Below are positions 7,710 through 14,726 of a DNA stretch of 36,587 bases, piece after piece. The notes under the pieces are model-generated. The model ran no database searches. It was not told where the DNA came from and saw only the letters and a list, made by a program, of their open reading frames with translations. The DNA is from Candidatus Epulonipiscioides saccharophilum (GTDB lineage Bacteria > Bacillota > Clostridia > Lachnospirales > Cellulosilyticaceae). The translations under genes were made by a program, and so were the position numbers. Location: assembly GCA_002007295.1 (NCBI GenBank), contig LNZM01000002.1:29707-66293 (forward strand). Reading direction: 5' to 3'. The first letter of the stretch is position 1, and each line of letters starts with the position of its first letter.

Positions 7710-8906
7710 ATGAAAGAAATAACTTTAGAAGAAATAGGTGGATTCAAAATAGGACATGCATCTAATATCCAGGCCGGAACAGGGTGCACAGTATTTTTAC
7801 CGGATAAACTAGCACCTTGCGGAATAGATGTGAGAGGTGGTGGTCCAGCATCGAGAGAAACAGAATTATTGAATACGAAAATGGCCGCCGAAGGATTGCA
7901 CGGAATAATACTGTCGGGCGGATCCGCATATTCATTGGAAGCAGCAACTGGAGTTATGGATTTTTTAGAAGAACGAGGTATTGGATTCGATACAGGAATA
8001 GCCAAAGTGCCCTTAATATGTCAGAGTGCATTATTCGATTTAGGAGTTCAAAATGCGAAGACACGACCAGATAAATTAATGGGCTATCGAGCGTGCGAAA
8101 ATGCTTTCGCCAATGAAAATGCCTTGGTCAATAAAAATGCTTTCGTCAATGAAAATGCATTGGCCAATGAAAATGCTTCAGCAAATGAAAATGCTTCAGC
8201 AAATGAAAATGCTTTCGTCAATGAAAATGCTTCAGCCAATGAAAATGATTTCGTCAATGAAAATGCTTCAGCAAATAAAAACACTTCGGCTAATCAAAAT
8301 ACTTTGGCTAGTCAGGTAGAAAATAATAAGAAAAGAATACATTCCAAAATTGAATCGGGAAACATTGGAGCGGGTACAGGTTGCAGCGTAGGAAAAATAT
8401 TAGGCATGGAATACGCTATGAAAACCGGAATAGGAATATACGCAGCACAAATAGGTCCTGTAAAAGTAGGTGCAATCGTGGCCTTAAATGCATTGGGAGA
8501 TATATTCGATGAAGAGGGCCAACAAGTAGCTGGATTACTTAGCGCAGACAAAAAAGGATTAAGAAGCAGTGAAGAAATGCTATATGAAATGACTCAAGCA
8601 AAATTTTTTGGAAGCAATACGACATTAGCCATAGTAATAACGAACTGCAGATTTAATAAATCTGATTTAAATAAAATAGCTGGCATGAGCCAAAACGGAT
8701 ATGCAAGAGCGATTAACCCTATTCATACAACCGCAGATGGAGATACAATATACGTGGCCAGTGTCGGTGATTTAGAAGCGGATATAAATATAGTTGGAAC
8801 CTTGGCTTCTAGAGTGGTTCATCGAGCTGTTTTGAACGCCACAAAAGTCCCGAGTGCTTATGGATTTCCTTCGGCCCATAGCCTCTCAGTAAATGAGAGC
8901 TTTTAA
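7710..8906 (+). CDS. P1 family (S58/DmpA-like) aminopeptidase with hexapeptide insert
   Basis: Member of the P1/S58 peptidase family (L-aminopeptidase D-Ala-esterase type). These Ntn-type hydrolases cut themselves into two chains and release N-terminal residues from small peptides or amides. Family motifs are clear: GHASNIQAGTGCTVFLP, DVRGGGPASRETELL, GIILSGGSAYSLEAATGVMD, SGNIGAGTGCSVGK and VGAIVALNALGDI. SNTTLAIVITNC contains the expected self-cleavage point and nucleophile (Thr304 or Thr305), and ARAINPIHTTADGDT follows. Residues 130-201 are an insert of twelve hexapeptides of the type ENASAN in the loop before SGNIGAG, which explains the 398 aa compared with about 320-330 usual. GAAAGGAG precedes the ATG. 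TrpE starts 36 bp downstream, so the two genes may be cotranscribed. No signal peptide is seen. Confidence 0.88.
   Translation: MKEITLEEIGGFKIGHASNIQAGTGCTVFLPDKLAPCGIDVRGGGPASRETELLNTKMAAEGLHGIILSGGSAYSLEAATGVMDFLEERGIGFDTGIAKVPLICQSALFDLGVQNAKTRPDKLMGYRACENAFANENALVNKNAFVNENALANENASANENASANENAFVNENASANENDFVNENASANKNTSANQNTLASQVENNKKRIHSKIESGNIGAGTGCSVGKILGMEYAMKTGIGIYAAQIGPVKVGAIVALNALGDIFDEEGQQVAGLLSADKKGLRSSEEMLYEMTQAKFFGSNTTLAIVITNCRFNKSDLNKIAGMSQNGYARAINPIHTTADGDTIYVASVGDLEADINIVGTLASRVVHRAVLNATKVPSAYGFPSAHSLSVNESF
8097..8312 (+). repeat. 18-bp coding minisatellite (12 hexapeptide units)
   Basis: Twelve contiguous 18-bp units encode residues 130-201 of the P1 peptidase, with no frame loss. 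Typical units are GAAAATGCTTCAGCAAAT and GAAAATGCTTTCGTCAAT (ENASAN, ENAFVN). The first position of a unit is Glu in nine, Lys in two and Gln in one. Positions 4 and 5 alternate among Phe/Ser/Leu and Ala/Val. Units 5, 6 and 10 share the same peptide, and units 5 and 6 are identical at DNA level. The last two units are the most diverged. The reverse strand is also open here, but only because the repeat is periodic. Confidence 0.95.
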
Positions 8907-8942
8907 AAAAATTTATTTCTTGAAAGGAGTTTTCATTATACT

Positions 8943-10385
8943 ATGATCAACACAATAAAAAAATATCAGTCTGAATACAAAATGTACCCGCTAGCTACAG
9001 AAATTTTTGCGGATACTACAACACCAATTAATATTTTACGCAAGATCAACGAAATTAGCGATAACTTTTATCTATTAGAAAGTGTAGAAAATTCAGAAAG
9101 TCTTGGCCGTTATTCTTTTCTTGGATTCGAACCGCTTTTAAATATTAAATATAAAAATAAGATTACAACTATTAGTTCTAACGATCTCTTTTTAGAATCT
9201 ACGGATGATCCAATTAATATATTGCGAGAATATGTAGACAAATATAAGTCACCTAAAATAGAAGGTCTTCCTCCTTTTACTGGCGGTTTTGTCGGGTACA
9301 TGGCTTATGAAATGATCGGCTATGCTGAACCAAAACTAAAATTGCCCATTAATAATTTTAACGATTTCGAATTTCAATTCTTCGATAAATTGATTGCTTT
9401 CGATAACCTAAAAAAGAAGATTATCATCATTGTTAATATGAAATTAGATAATATTGAAAAACAATATAGGAAAGCTAAATTAGAAATTTCTAAAATAATT
9501 AACTTAATAAAATCTATCGATCTGCCTATAAAATCTAATACGCCGAAAATAGTAAATTTTCATTGCAATGCAGACAGAGATAAATTTTTTAAAATAGTCC
9601 AAGCAGCCAAACAATATATAACCGATGGCGATATTTTTCAGGTTGTGTTATCCAGAAGATTTGAAGCAGATTTTCAGGGTAGTTTAATAGACGCTTATCG
9701 CACTTTGCGAGTAAATAATCCTTCGCCATATATGTATTTTATAAAAAGTTCGAATCTAGAAATTTGTGGCGCATCACCCGAAACGCTAGTTAAAGTACTA
9801 AATAATAAAGTCACAACTTTTCCGGTTGCTGGCACAAGACCTCGTGGTAAAACTTTAGCCGAAGATTTAGAATTTGAAAAATCTTTACTAGTCGATGAAA
9901 AAGAATTAGCAGAGCACAATATGTTGGTTGATTTGGCTCGCAATGATATCGGAAAAATTTCTAAATATAATAGTGTGAAAGTTGATGCGTATTTGAAAAT
10001 TCATCGTTATTCCAAAGTTATGCATATAGCATCGATAGTTTCGGGACAATTAAAAGAAACTTTTGACTCTTTCGATGCTATTACTTCTTTGTTGCCAGCC
10101 GGAACATTGTCCGGAGCACCGAAATTTAGAGCCTGCGAAATTATTGCAGAATTAGAAAAAGAATCTCGTGGTATTTACGGTGGCGCTATCGGCTATATCG
10201 ATCTATCCGGTAACTTAGATATGTGCATTGCTATTCGGACGGCTATCAGTGATGGTAAAAAAGTTTATGTACAAGCTGGTGCAGGAATAGTTTATGACAG
10301 TATAGAAATTAACGAATATCAAGAATGTGAAAATAAAGCCAAAGCTGTTATGCTCGCCATAGAAAATGCCGATCATATAGAATGA
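8943..10385 (+). CDS. trpE: Anthranilate synthase component I
   Basis: With TrpG, converts chorismate and glutamine to anthranilate, the first committed step of tryptophan synthesis. The 480-aa protein has the N-terminal feedback-binding motif LLES (FYLLESVENSESLGRYSF). The chorismate-binding domain carries DGDIFQVVLSRRF, SPETLVKV, PVAGTRPRGKT, DEKELAEHNMLVDLARND, LPAGTLSGAPK and ESRGIYGGAIGYID. GAAAGGAG lies before the ATG. The LLES motif suggests that tryptophan feedback inhibition is retained. The 36 bp upstream is too short for a T-box or leader-peptide attenuator, so any tryptophan-dependent RNA control would have to act further upstream or by another route. Confidence 0.95.
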   Translation: MINTIKKYQSEYKMYPLATEIFADTTTPINILRKINEISDNFYLLESVENSESLGRYSFLGFEPLLNIKYKNKITTISSNDLFLESTDDPINILREYVDKYKSPKIEGLPPFTGGFVGYMAYEMIGYAEPKLKLPINNFNDFEFQFFDKLIAFDNLKKKIIIIVNMKLDNIEKQYRKAKLEISKIINLIKSIDLPIKSNTPKIVNFHCNADRDKFFKIVQAAKQYITDGDIFQVVLSRRFEADFQGSLIDAYRTLRVNNPSPYMYFIKSSNLEICGASPETLVKVLNNKVTTFPVAGTRPRGKTLAEDLEFEKSLLVDEKELAEHNMLVDLARNDIGKISKYNSVKVDAYLKIHRYSKVMHIASIVSGQLKETFDSFDAITSLLPAGTLSGAPKFRACEIIAELEKESRGIYGGAIGYIDLSGNLDMCIAIRTAISDGKKVYVQAGAGIVYDSIEINEYQECENKAKAVMLAIENADHIE

Positions 10386-10395
10386 TAGTCATGGA

Positions 10396-10460
10396 TTTTG
10401 ACACTTATTGAAAGAAATGCTCGCAACAACAAATTTTAACACTTATTGTAGAAAATGTAA
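10396..10460 (+). repeat. 38-bp direct duplication between trpE and trpG
   Basis: TTTTGACACTTATTGAAAG at 10396 recurs 38 bp on as TTTTAACACTTATTGTAGA at 10434, each followed by an AAATG-type end. The two diverged copies account for much of the 116-bp gap between trpE and trpG. No other signal is obvious apart from the trpG ribosome binding site (AAGGAGGGG). Confidence 0.65.
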
Positions 10461-10501
10461 ATACTTTAAATGAAAAAATTTAGAAAAGAAGGAGGGGTTT
10501 T

Positions 10502-11071
10502 ATGATTTTAGTAATTGATAACTACGATAGTTTCACGTACAATCTAGTTCAAATATTAGGAAAATATAATTCGGATATTTTGGTAAAAAGAAATGACGAG
10601 ATCACAATAGAAGAGATAATAAATTTAAGGCCAAGTCACATAATTTTGTCGCCCGGTCCTGGCAAACCAGATTCTGCAGGAATATGCGAGGATTTATTAA
10701 GAGTGGTCGATAGCCAGTCATTAGCGATCCCGATCTTGGGAGTATGCTTAGGTCATCAAGCAATTTGTGAGGCATTCGGCGGAACCGTTACCCATGCGAA
10801 TGAATTAATGCATGGAAAATCCAGCTTGATACAAATAGATAATGAAAATAAAATATTTGCTAATTTACCAAAAAATATAAAAGTGGGTCGCTATCATTCA
10901 TTAATCGGAAAAAATTTACCTGAATGTATAGAAGTGATCGGAATATCAGAAAATCAAGAAATTATGGCGGTCAAGCACAAAAATCATGAAATATATGGAT
11001 TACAATTTCATCCGGAATCTATATTGACCGAGGATGGAGAAATAATGGTGCAAAATTTTTTGAGCCTCTAA
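10502..11071 (+). CDS. trpG: Anthranilate synthase component II (glutamine amidotransferase)
   Basis: Class I glutamine amidotransferase subunit that supplies ammonia to TrpE. The N-terminus is typical (ILVIDNYDSFTYNLVQ). The oxyanion strand is SPGPGKPDSAGI, the nucleophile cysteine is in GVCLGHQAICEAFGG, and the His/Glu pair is in LQFHPESI. At 189 aa it is a stand-alone subunit, not fused to TrpD. AAGGAGG precedes the ATG. The stop codon forms part of an inverted repeat (CTAAGTCA with TGACTTAG). Confidence 0.95.
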   Translation: MILVIDNYDSFTYNLVQILGKYNSDILVKRNDEITIEEIINLRPSHIILSPGPGKPDSAGICEDLLRVVDSQSLAIPILGVCLGHQAICEAFGGTVTHANELMHGKSSLIQIDNENKIFANLPKNIKVGRYHSLIGKNLPECIEVIGISENQEIMAVKHKNHEIYGLQFHPESILTEDGEIMVQNFLSL

Positions 11072-11235
11072 GTCACTTCGTGACATCTCCTTGGCCAATG
11101 ACTTAGATATTGTTCCTACTTCGCTGGAGTTTGCGGAGCAACAGTACCATAAGAACCTCTCAGTCAGTTTCGCTTAACTCTATCCGTTTGCTTCGTAGCC
11201 ACCTTCCTTAAGAGGAAGGCTAAGTACACAATTAG
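11068..11235. repeat. Palindromic and modular repeats between trpG and trpD
   Basis: CTAAGTCA (11068-11075) pairs with TGACTTAG (11099-11106), enclosing the smaller palindrome GTCACTTCGTGAC (11072-11084). ACTTAGATATTGTTCCTACT (11101) recurs near 29627 with one change. CCTCTCAGTCAG and CCTTCCTTAAGAGGAAGG follow, as in the modules near 7620 and 31760. These repeats fill the 178-bp gap inside the trp cluster and may weaken readthrough. Confidence 0.7.
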
Positions 11236-11249
11236 GAGGAAAATAGAAT

Positions 11250-12257
11250 ATGATAAATCAAGCTATAAAACAACTTTTGGAATTTAAAAATTTAGATTCT
11301 GACATCGCAACTTCGGTTATGAACGAAATAATGAACGGAGATGTAGACGAAGTCAAAATAGCGACATTTCTAACAGCGTTAAGAATGAAAGGAGAAACGC
11401 CGGCGGAAATTACAGAGTTTGTAAAAGTTTTACGCAGCAAAGCCTTACCGATGCCGATAGAAGAAAATGTTATAGACATCGTCGGAACAGGTGGCGACGG
11501 CGCAAATACTTTTAATATTTCAACAACCACAAGCTTTGTGGTTGCAGCTTGCGGAGCAAAAGTGGCCAAGCATGGTAATAGAAGCGTATCCAGCCGAAGT
11601 GGCGCTGCTGATGTTCTCGAAGCTTTGGGTATCAACATTAATACCGCCTCAGATACGCATAATATATTAGCTGAAACGGGATTAACATTTATGTTTGCTC
11701 CGTTGTTTCATTCATCCATGAAATATGTAGCTTCTGCTCGGAAAAAAATGGGCATTAGAACAGTATTCAATATTCTCGGTCCACTGATTAATCCAGTACA
11801 TGCTCAATATCAATTAATGGGCGTTTTTGATTCAAAATTAGTGGAGCCACTTGCTGAAGTGCTAAATAATTTAAATATCAAGAGAGCTTTAGTTGTTCAC
11901 GGCAACGATGGCCTGGACGAAGCCACTCTCACGGACTTTACTCATATCTGCGAAATTAAAGATGGGAAACTTAATTCTTATCAGTTAGATCCGAGAAAAT
12001 TTGGATTTAGTTTGTGCGATCCATCCGATTTAGTTGGAGGCAACGCTTTAGAAAATTCTATAATTACTAGAAATATTTTATCCGGCGTAGAAAAAGGTCC
12101 AAAGCGTGACATCGTTATTTTAAATTCTGCTTTAGCCTTATACATCTATTTAGATGTTACTATAGAAGAAGGAATAAGTTTAGCTACGAAAGCTATCGAT
12201 CAAGGCTTCGCTTTAGAGAAACTAGAAAAATTTATTAAGATAACGACGGAAATGTAA
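11250..12257 (+). CDS. trpD: Anthranilate phosphoribosyltransferase
   Basis: Joins anthranilate to PRPP to give phosphoribosylanthranilate. The PRPP-binding glycine motif VGTGGDGANTFNISTTTSF is intact, as are KHGNRSVSSRSGAADVLEALG, MFAPLFHSSMKYV, RTVFNILGPLINP and VVHGNDGLDEAT. It has 335 aa, the normal length. TTAGGAGG precedes the ATG at 1250 of the 11 kb block. Repeat-filled gaps on both sides separate it from trpG and trpC. Confidence 0.95.
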   Translation: MINQAIKQLLEFKNLDSDIATSVMNEIMNGDVDEVKIATFLTALRMKGETPAEITEFVKVLRSKALPMPIEENVIDIVGTGGDGANTFNISTTTSFVVAACGAKVAKHGNRSVSSRSGAADVLEALGININTASDTHNILAETGLTFMFAPLFHSSMKYVASARKKMGIRTVFNILGPLINPVHAQYQLMGVFDSKLVEPLAEVLNNLNIKRALVVHGNDGLDEATLTDFTHICEIKDGKLNSYQLDPRKFGFSLCDPSDLVGGNALENSIITRNILSGVEKGPKRDIVILNSALALYIYLDVTIEEGISLATKAIDQGFALEKLEKFIKITTEM

Positions 12258-12263
12258 AATTTA

Positions 12264-12328
12264 TCTCTCCGTCACTTCGTGATATCTCCATCTCGGATGG
12301 GGGCTAGGTCCCCTCCAGGAGGGAGAAA
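12264..12328. repeat. Palindromic repeat between trpD and trpC
   Basis: CTCTCCGTCACTTCGTGAT starts 7 bp after the trpD stop and is the same core palindrome as at 11072 and 26460. It is followed by GGTCCCCTCCAGGAGGGAGA. The rest of the 205-bp gap up to trpC holds a small dyad (TGTGTT/AACACA near 12403-12422) and nothing else I recognise. Confidence 0.65.
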
Positions 12329-12462
12329 GCGTGACTTCACGTTGTAGTTGCTTGTGGAGAATGCGTGCATAAAAATCTCAATTTAGTCTTTTTATATGCT
12401 CATGTGTTTGTCCACTAACACACGAATAGAATTAGAAAAAATAATTACTGAGGTGTAATAAT

Positions 12463-13251
12463 ATGATTTTAGATAAAATTTTAGCATCCACTAAAATACG
12501 AATAGAAGAAGAGAAAAAACAGATTTCTGAAGCTAGTATGAAAACTTTGGCCATATCAGTAGCAGACAGACGAAGCTTTAAAGATGCTATTTTTAGGCCG
12601 ACTAAGAGTGATCCGATTAACTTTATTTGCGAAGTGAAAAAAGCTTCACCTTCTAAAGGTGTCATCGTTCCAGATTTCGACTATAAAAAAATTGCTAAAG
12701 ATTATTCGCAAGCCGGTGCTTCGGCTATATCCGTATTGACAGAACCAGAATATTTTTTGGGTAGCTCTGAATATTTAGCTGAAATTAGCAAAATAGTTTC
12801 TACTCCGTTATTAAAAAAAGACTTTATTATTGATTCGTACCAAATTTATCAGGCCAAAGCAATCGGGGCGAGCGCAATATTATTAATTTGTTCTGCATTA
12901 TCTGATAAGAAGTTGAAAAAATATTTGGAGTTGGCCAAATCACTGGGGTTAGATGCCTTAGTAGAAACACATGATAAAGAAGAAGTGCAGCGAGCTTTAA
13001 GTGTGGGGGCCGAAATAATCGGTGTAAATAACCGTGATCTAAAAACTTTCGACGTGGATATAAACACATCAATTTATCTGCGAGAATTAGTGCCGATCGA
13101 TAAGGTGTTTGTAGCAGAAAGTGGCATAAAGACTCGAGCCGATATTATTCGGTTAGAACAAGCGAATGTAGATGCAGTTTTAATTGGCGAAACTTTAGTA
13201 CGTGAAAGCGATAAAAAGGCCATCTTAAATCAGTTAAAAGGTCAGGTTTAA
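12463..13251 (+). CDS. trpC: Indole-3-glycerol phosphate synthase
   Basis: Closes the indole ring by converting CdRP to indole-3-glycerol phosphate. The beta/alpha-barrel motifs are present: FICEVKKASPSKGVI with the catalytic lysine, SVLTEPEYFLGS, PLLKKDFIID, DALVETHD, IIGVNNRDL, VAESGIK and AVLIGETLV. It is 262 aa and monofunctional. The start at 12463 follows GAGGTG about 9 bp away. trpF begins 2 bp after its stop. Confidence 0.95.
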   Translation: MILDKILASTKIRIEEEKKQISEASMKTLAISVADRRSFKDAIFRPTKSDPINFICEVKKASPSKGVIVPDFDYKKIAKDYSQAGASAISVLTEPEYFLGSSEYLAEISKIVSTPLLKKDFIIDSYQIYQAKAIGASAILLICSALSDKKLKKYLELAKSLGLDALVETHDKEEVQRALSVGAEIIGVNNRDLKTFDVDINTSIYLRELVPIDKVFVAESGIKTRADIIRLEQANVDAVLIGETLVRESDKKAILNQLKGQV

Positions 13252-13253
13252 GC

Positions 13254-13880
13254 ATGAACATGAATAATAATAGAACATCCAAAATAAAAATTTGCGGAAT
13301 AAAAAGTATTCAGGATTTAGAAGCTATTAATAAGTACAAACCGGATTATATTGGACTAATATTTGCAGACAGCAAAAGGCGTGTTACACCAGAACAAGCT
13401 TTAAATATAAAAAATCATTTAGTAGATAATATTTCTACCGTTGGAGTATTTGTAAATGAAGACGTAGACAAGGTGGCCGAAATAGCCTTGTCTACAGACC
13501 TACACTTAATTCAGCTACATGGCGATGAAGATGCTTTATATATCCAAAAACTTAAAGCATTAACTAATAAAAAAATTATTAAGGCTGTAAGAGTAAAGGA
13601 TAGTTTACAAATCCTTGAAGCCGACATGTTACCGTGCGATTTTTTGCTGCTAGATACTTTTAGTCAAAATTCGTACGGTGGCGTTGGCCAAACATTCGAT
13701 TATAGCCTAATTCCAAATATGAAGCATCCTTACTTTTTGGCGGGCGGGTTAAATATCCGGAATATCGATAATGCTATTTCTCTGAATCCGTTTGCTTTAG
13801 ACATCAATTCGGGTGTTGAGGTAAATGGATCTAAAAATTATCACAAGATTAAAGAAATAATATTGCGCTGTAGAAATTAA
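13254..13880 (+). CDS. trpF: Phosphoribosylanthranilate isomerase
   Basis: Isomerises phosphoribosylanthranilate to CdRP by an Amadori rearrangement. The catalytic cysteine is in KICGIK near the N-terminus, the catalytic aspartate is in LLLDT, and YIGLIFADSKRRV, LIQLHGDE, YGGVGQTFD and FLAGGLN are all in place. The start at 13254 lies 2 bp after the trpC stop, so the genes are probably translationally coupled; an in-frame ATG at 13260 is an alternative. In most clostridial trp operons trpB follows here; instead trpA starts 42 bp downstream. Confidence 0.94.
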   Translation: MNMNNNRTSKIKICGIKSIQDLEAINKYKPDYIGLIFADSKRRVTPEQALNIKNHLVDNISTVGVFVNEDVDKVAEIALSTDLHLIQLHGDEDALYIQKLKALTNKKIIKAVRVKDSLQILEADMLPCDFLLLDTFSQNSYGGVGQTFDYSLIPNMKHPYFLAGGLNIRNIDNAISLNPFALDINSGVEVNGSKNYHKIKEIILRCRN

Positions 13881-13922
13881 AAAAGCGAATCAATTACAAA
13901 AATTTTAGAAAAGAGATGAAAA

Positions 13923-14684
13923 ATGAAAAATTTTCAATTCAAGAGCAAAGCGTTTATACCCTTTATTACGGCCGGAGATCCAAATATAGATACATCCAAA
14001 GAGTTAATTTTAAAAATGCAAGACGCTGGTGCTGACCTAATAGAGATCGGCATACCTTTTTCGGATCCTGTAGCCGACGGCCCAACAATCCAAAGGGCTA
14101 TAATGAGAGCATTAAAAAATGGGATTACAACGGACGATATTTTTAATATGCTAGATAGCATCAAAGATGAAGTAAAAATCCTATTGGCCATTATGACCTA
14201 TGTAGATCCGATACTTTCGTACGGTTCAGCCGAGTTTATAAAGCGCTGCTCTGAAGTCAACATTCGGGCTATTATTGTTCCGAATATGTCCATCGAGCAG
14301 AGGAATAAAATATATTCAGATTGTCAAACTTATAATGTAAGATTAATATCTTTTTTGCTACCAACCTCATCAGAAGATTTGGAAAACATTGCAACTTCCG
14401 CCGAAGGTTTCCTATATTGCGTATCGTCTTTGGGCGTAACTGGTGTACGTTCTAATTTAAATACCAATATCGGTTCCTTAATTTCTCAAGTGAAAAAATT
14501 TAGCGATATACCTTGCATGATCGGATTTGGTATATCCACTCCTGAGCAAGCTAAACAAATGAGCGAAATTTCAGATGGAGTTATCGTTGGAAGTGCCATT
14601 GTAAAAATTATAGAAGAACAAGGTATAAATTCACCCCATTACGTGGAAGAATATGTTAGAGAAATTAAAAATGCAATTGGTTAA
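13923..14684 (+). CDS. trpA: Tryptophan synthase alpha subunit
   Basis: Splits indole-3-glycerol phosphate to indole and glyceraldehyde 3-phosphate; the indole normally tunnels to TrpB. The catalytic Glu and Asp are both present in LIEIGIPFSDPVADGPTIQ. Also visible are PFITAGDP, TYVDPILSYG, FLYCVSSLGVTGVR with the mobile loop 6, IGFGIS and GVIVGSAIV. It has 253 aa, slightly short but complete. AAAGAGATG lies just before the ATG. It sits directly after trpF with no room for trpB, which must be elsewhere or lost. TrpA alone is a poor enzyme, so a partner would be expected. Confidence 0.95.
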   Translation: MKNFQFKSKAFIPFITAGDPNIDTSKELILKMQDAGADLIEIGIPFSDPVADGPTIQRAIMRALKNGITTDDIFNMLDSIKDEVKILLAIMTYVDPILSYGSAEFIKRCSEVNIRAIIVPNMSIEQRNKIYSDCQTYNVRLISFLLPTSSEDLENIATSAEGFLYCVSSLGVTGVRSNLNTNIGSLISQVKKFSDIPCMIGFGISTPEQAKQMSEISDGVIVGSAIVKIIEEQGINSPHYVEEYVREIKNAIG

Positions 14685-14726
14685 TTATTTCTTAAAAATA
14701 ATCTAGTTAAAGGAGTTAATATTAAT

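Noticed and set aside
8084-8284. Antisense gene encoding a Phe/Ser/Leu-rich hexapeptide repeat protein
   Set aside because: It is open only because the 18-bp sense repeat is periodic and free of reverse stops; it has no ribosome binding site and the sense frame belongs to a conserved enzyme.
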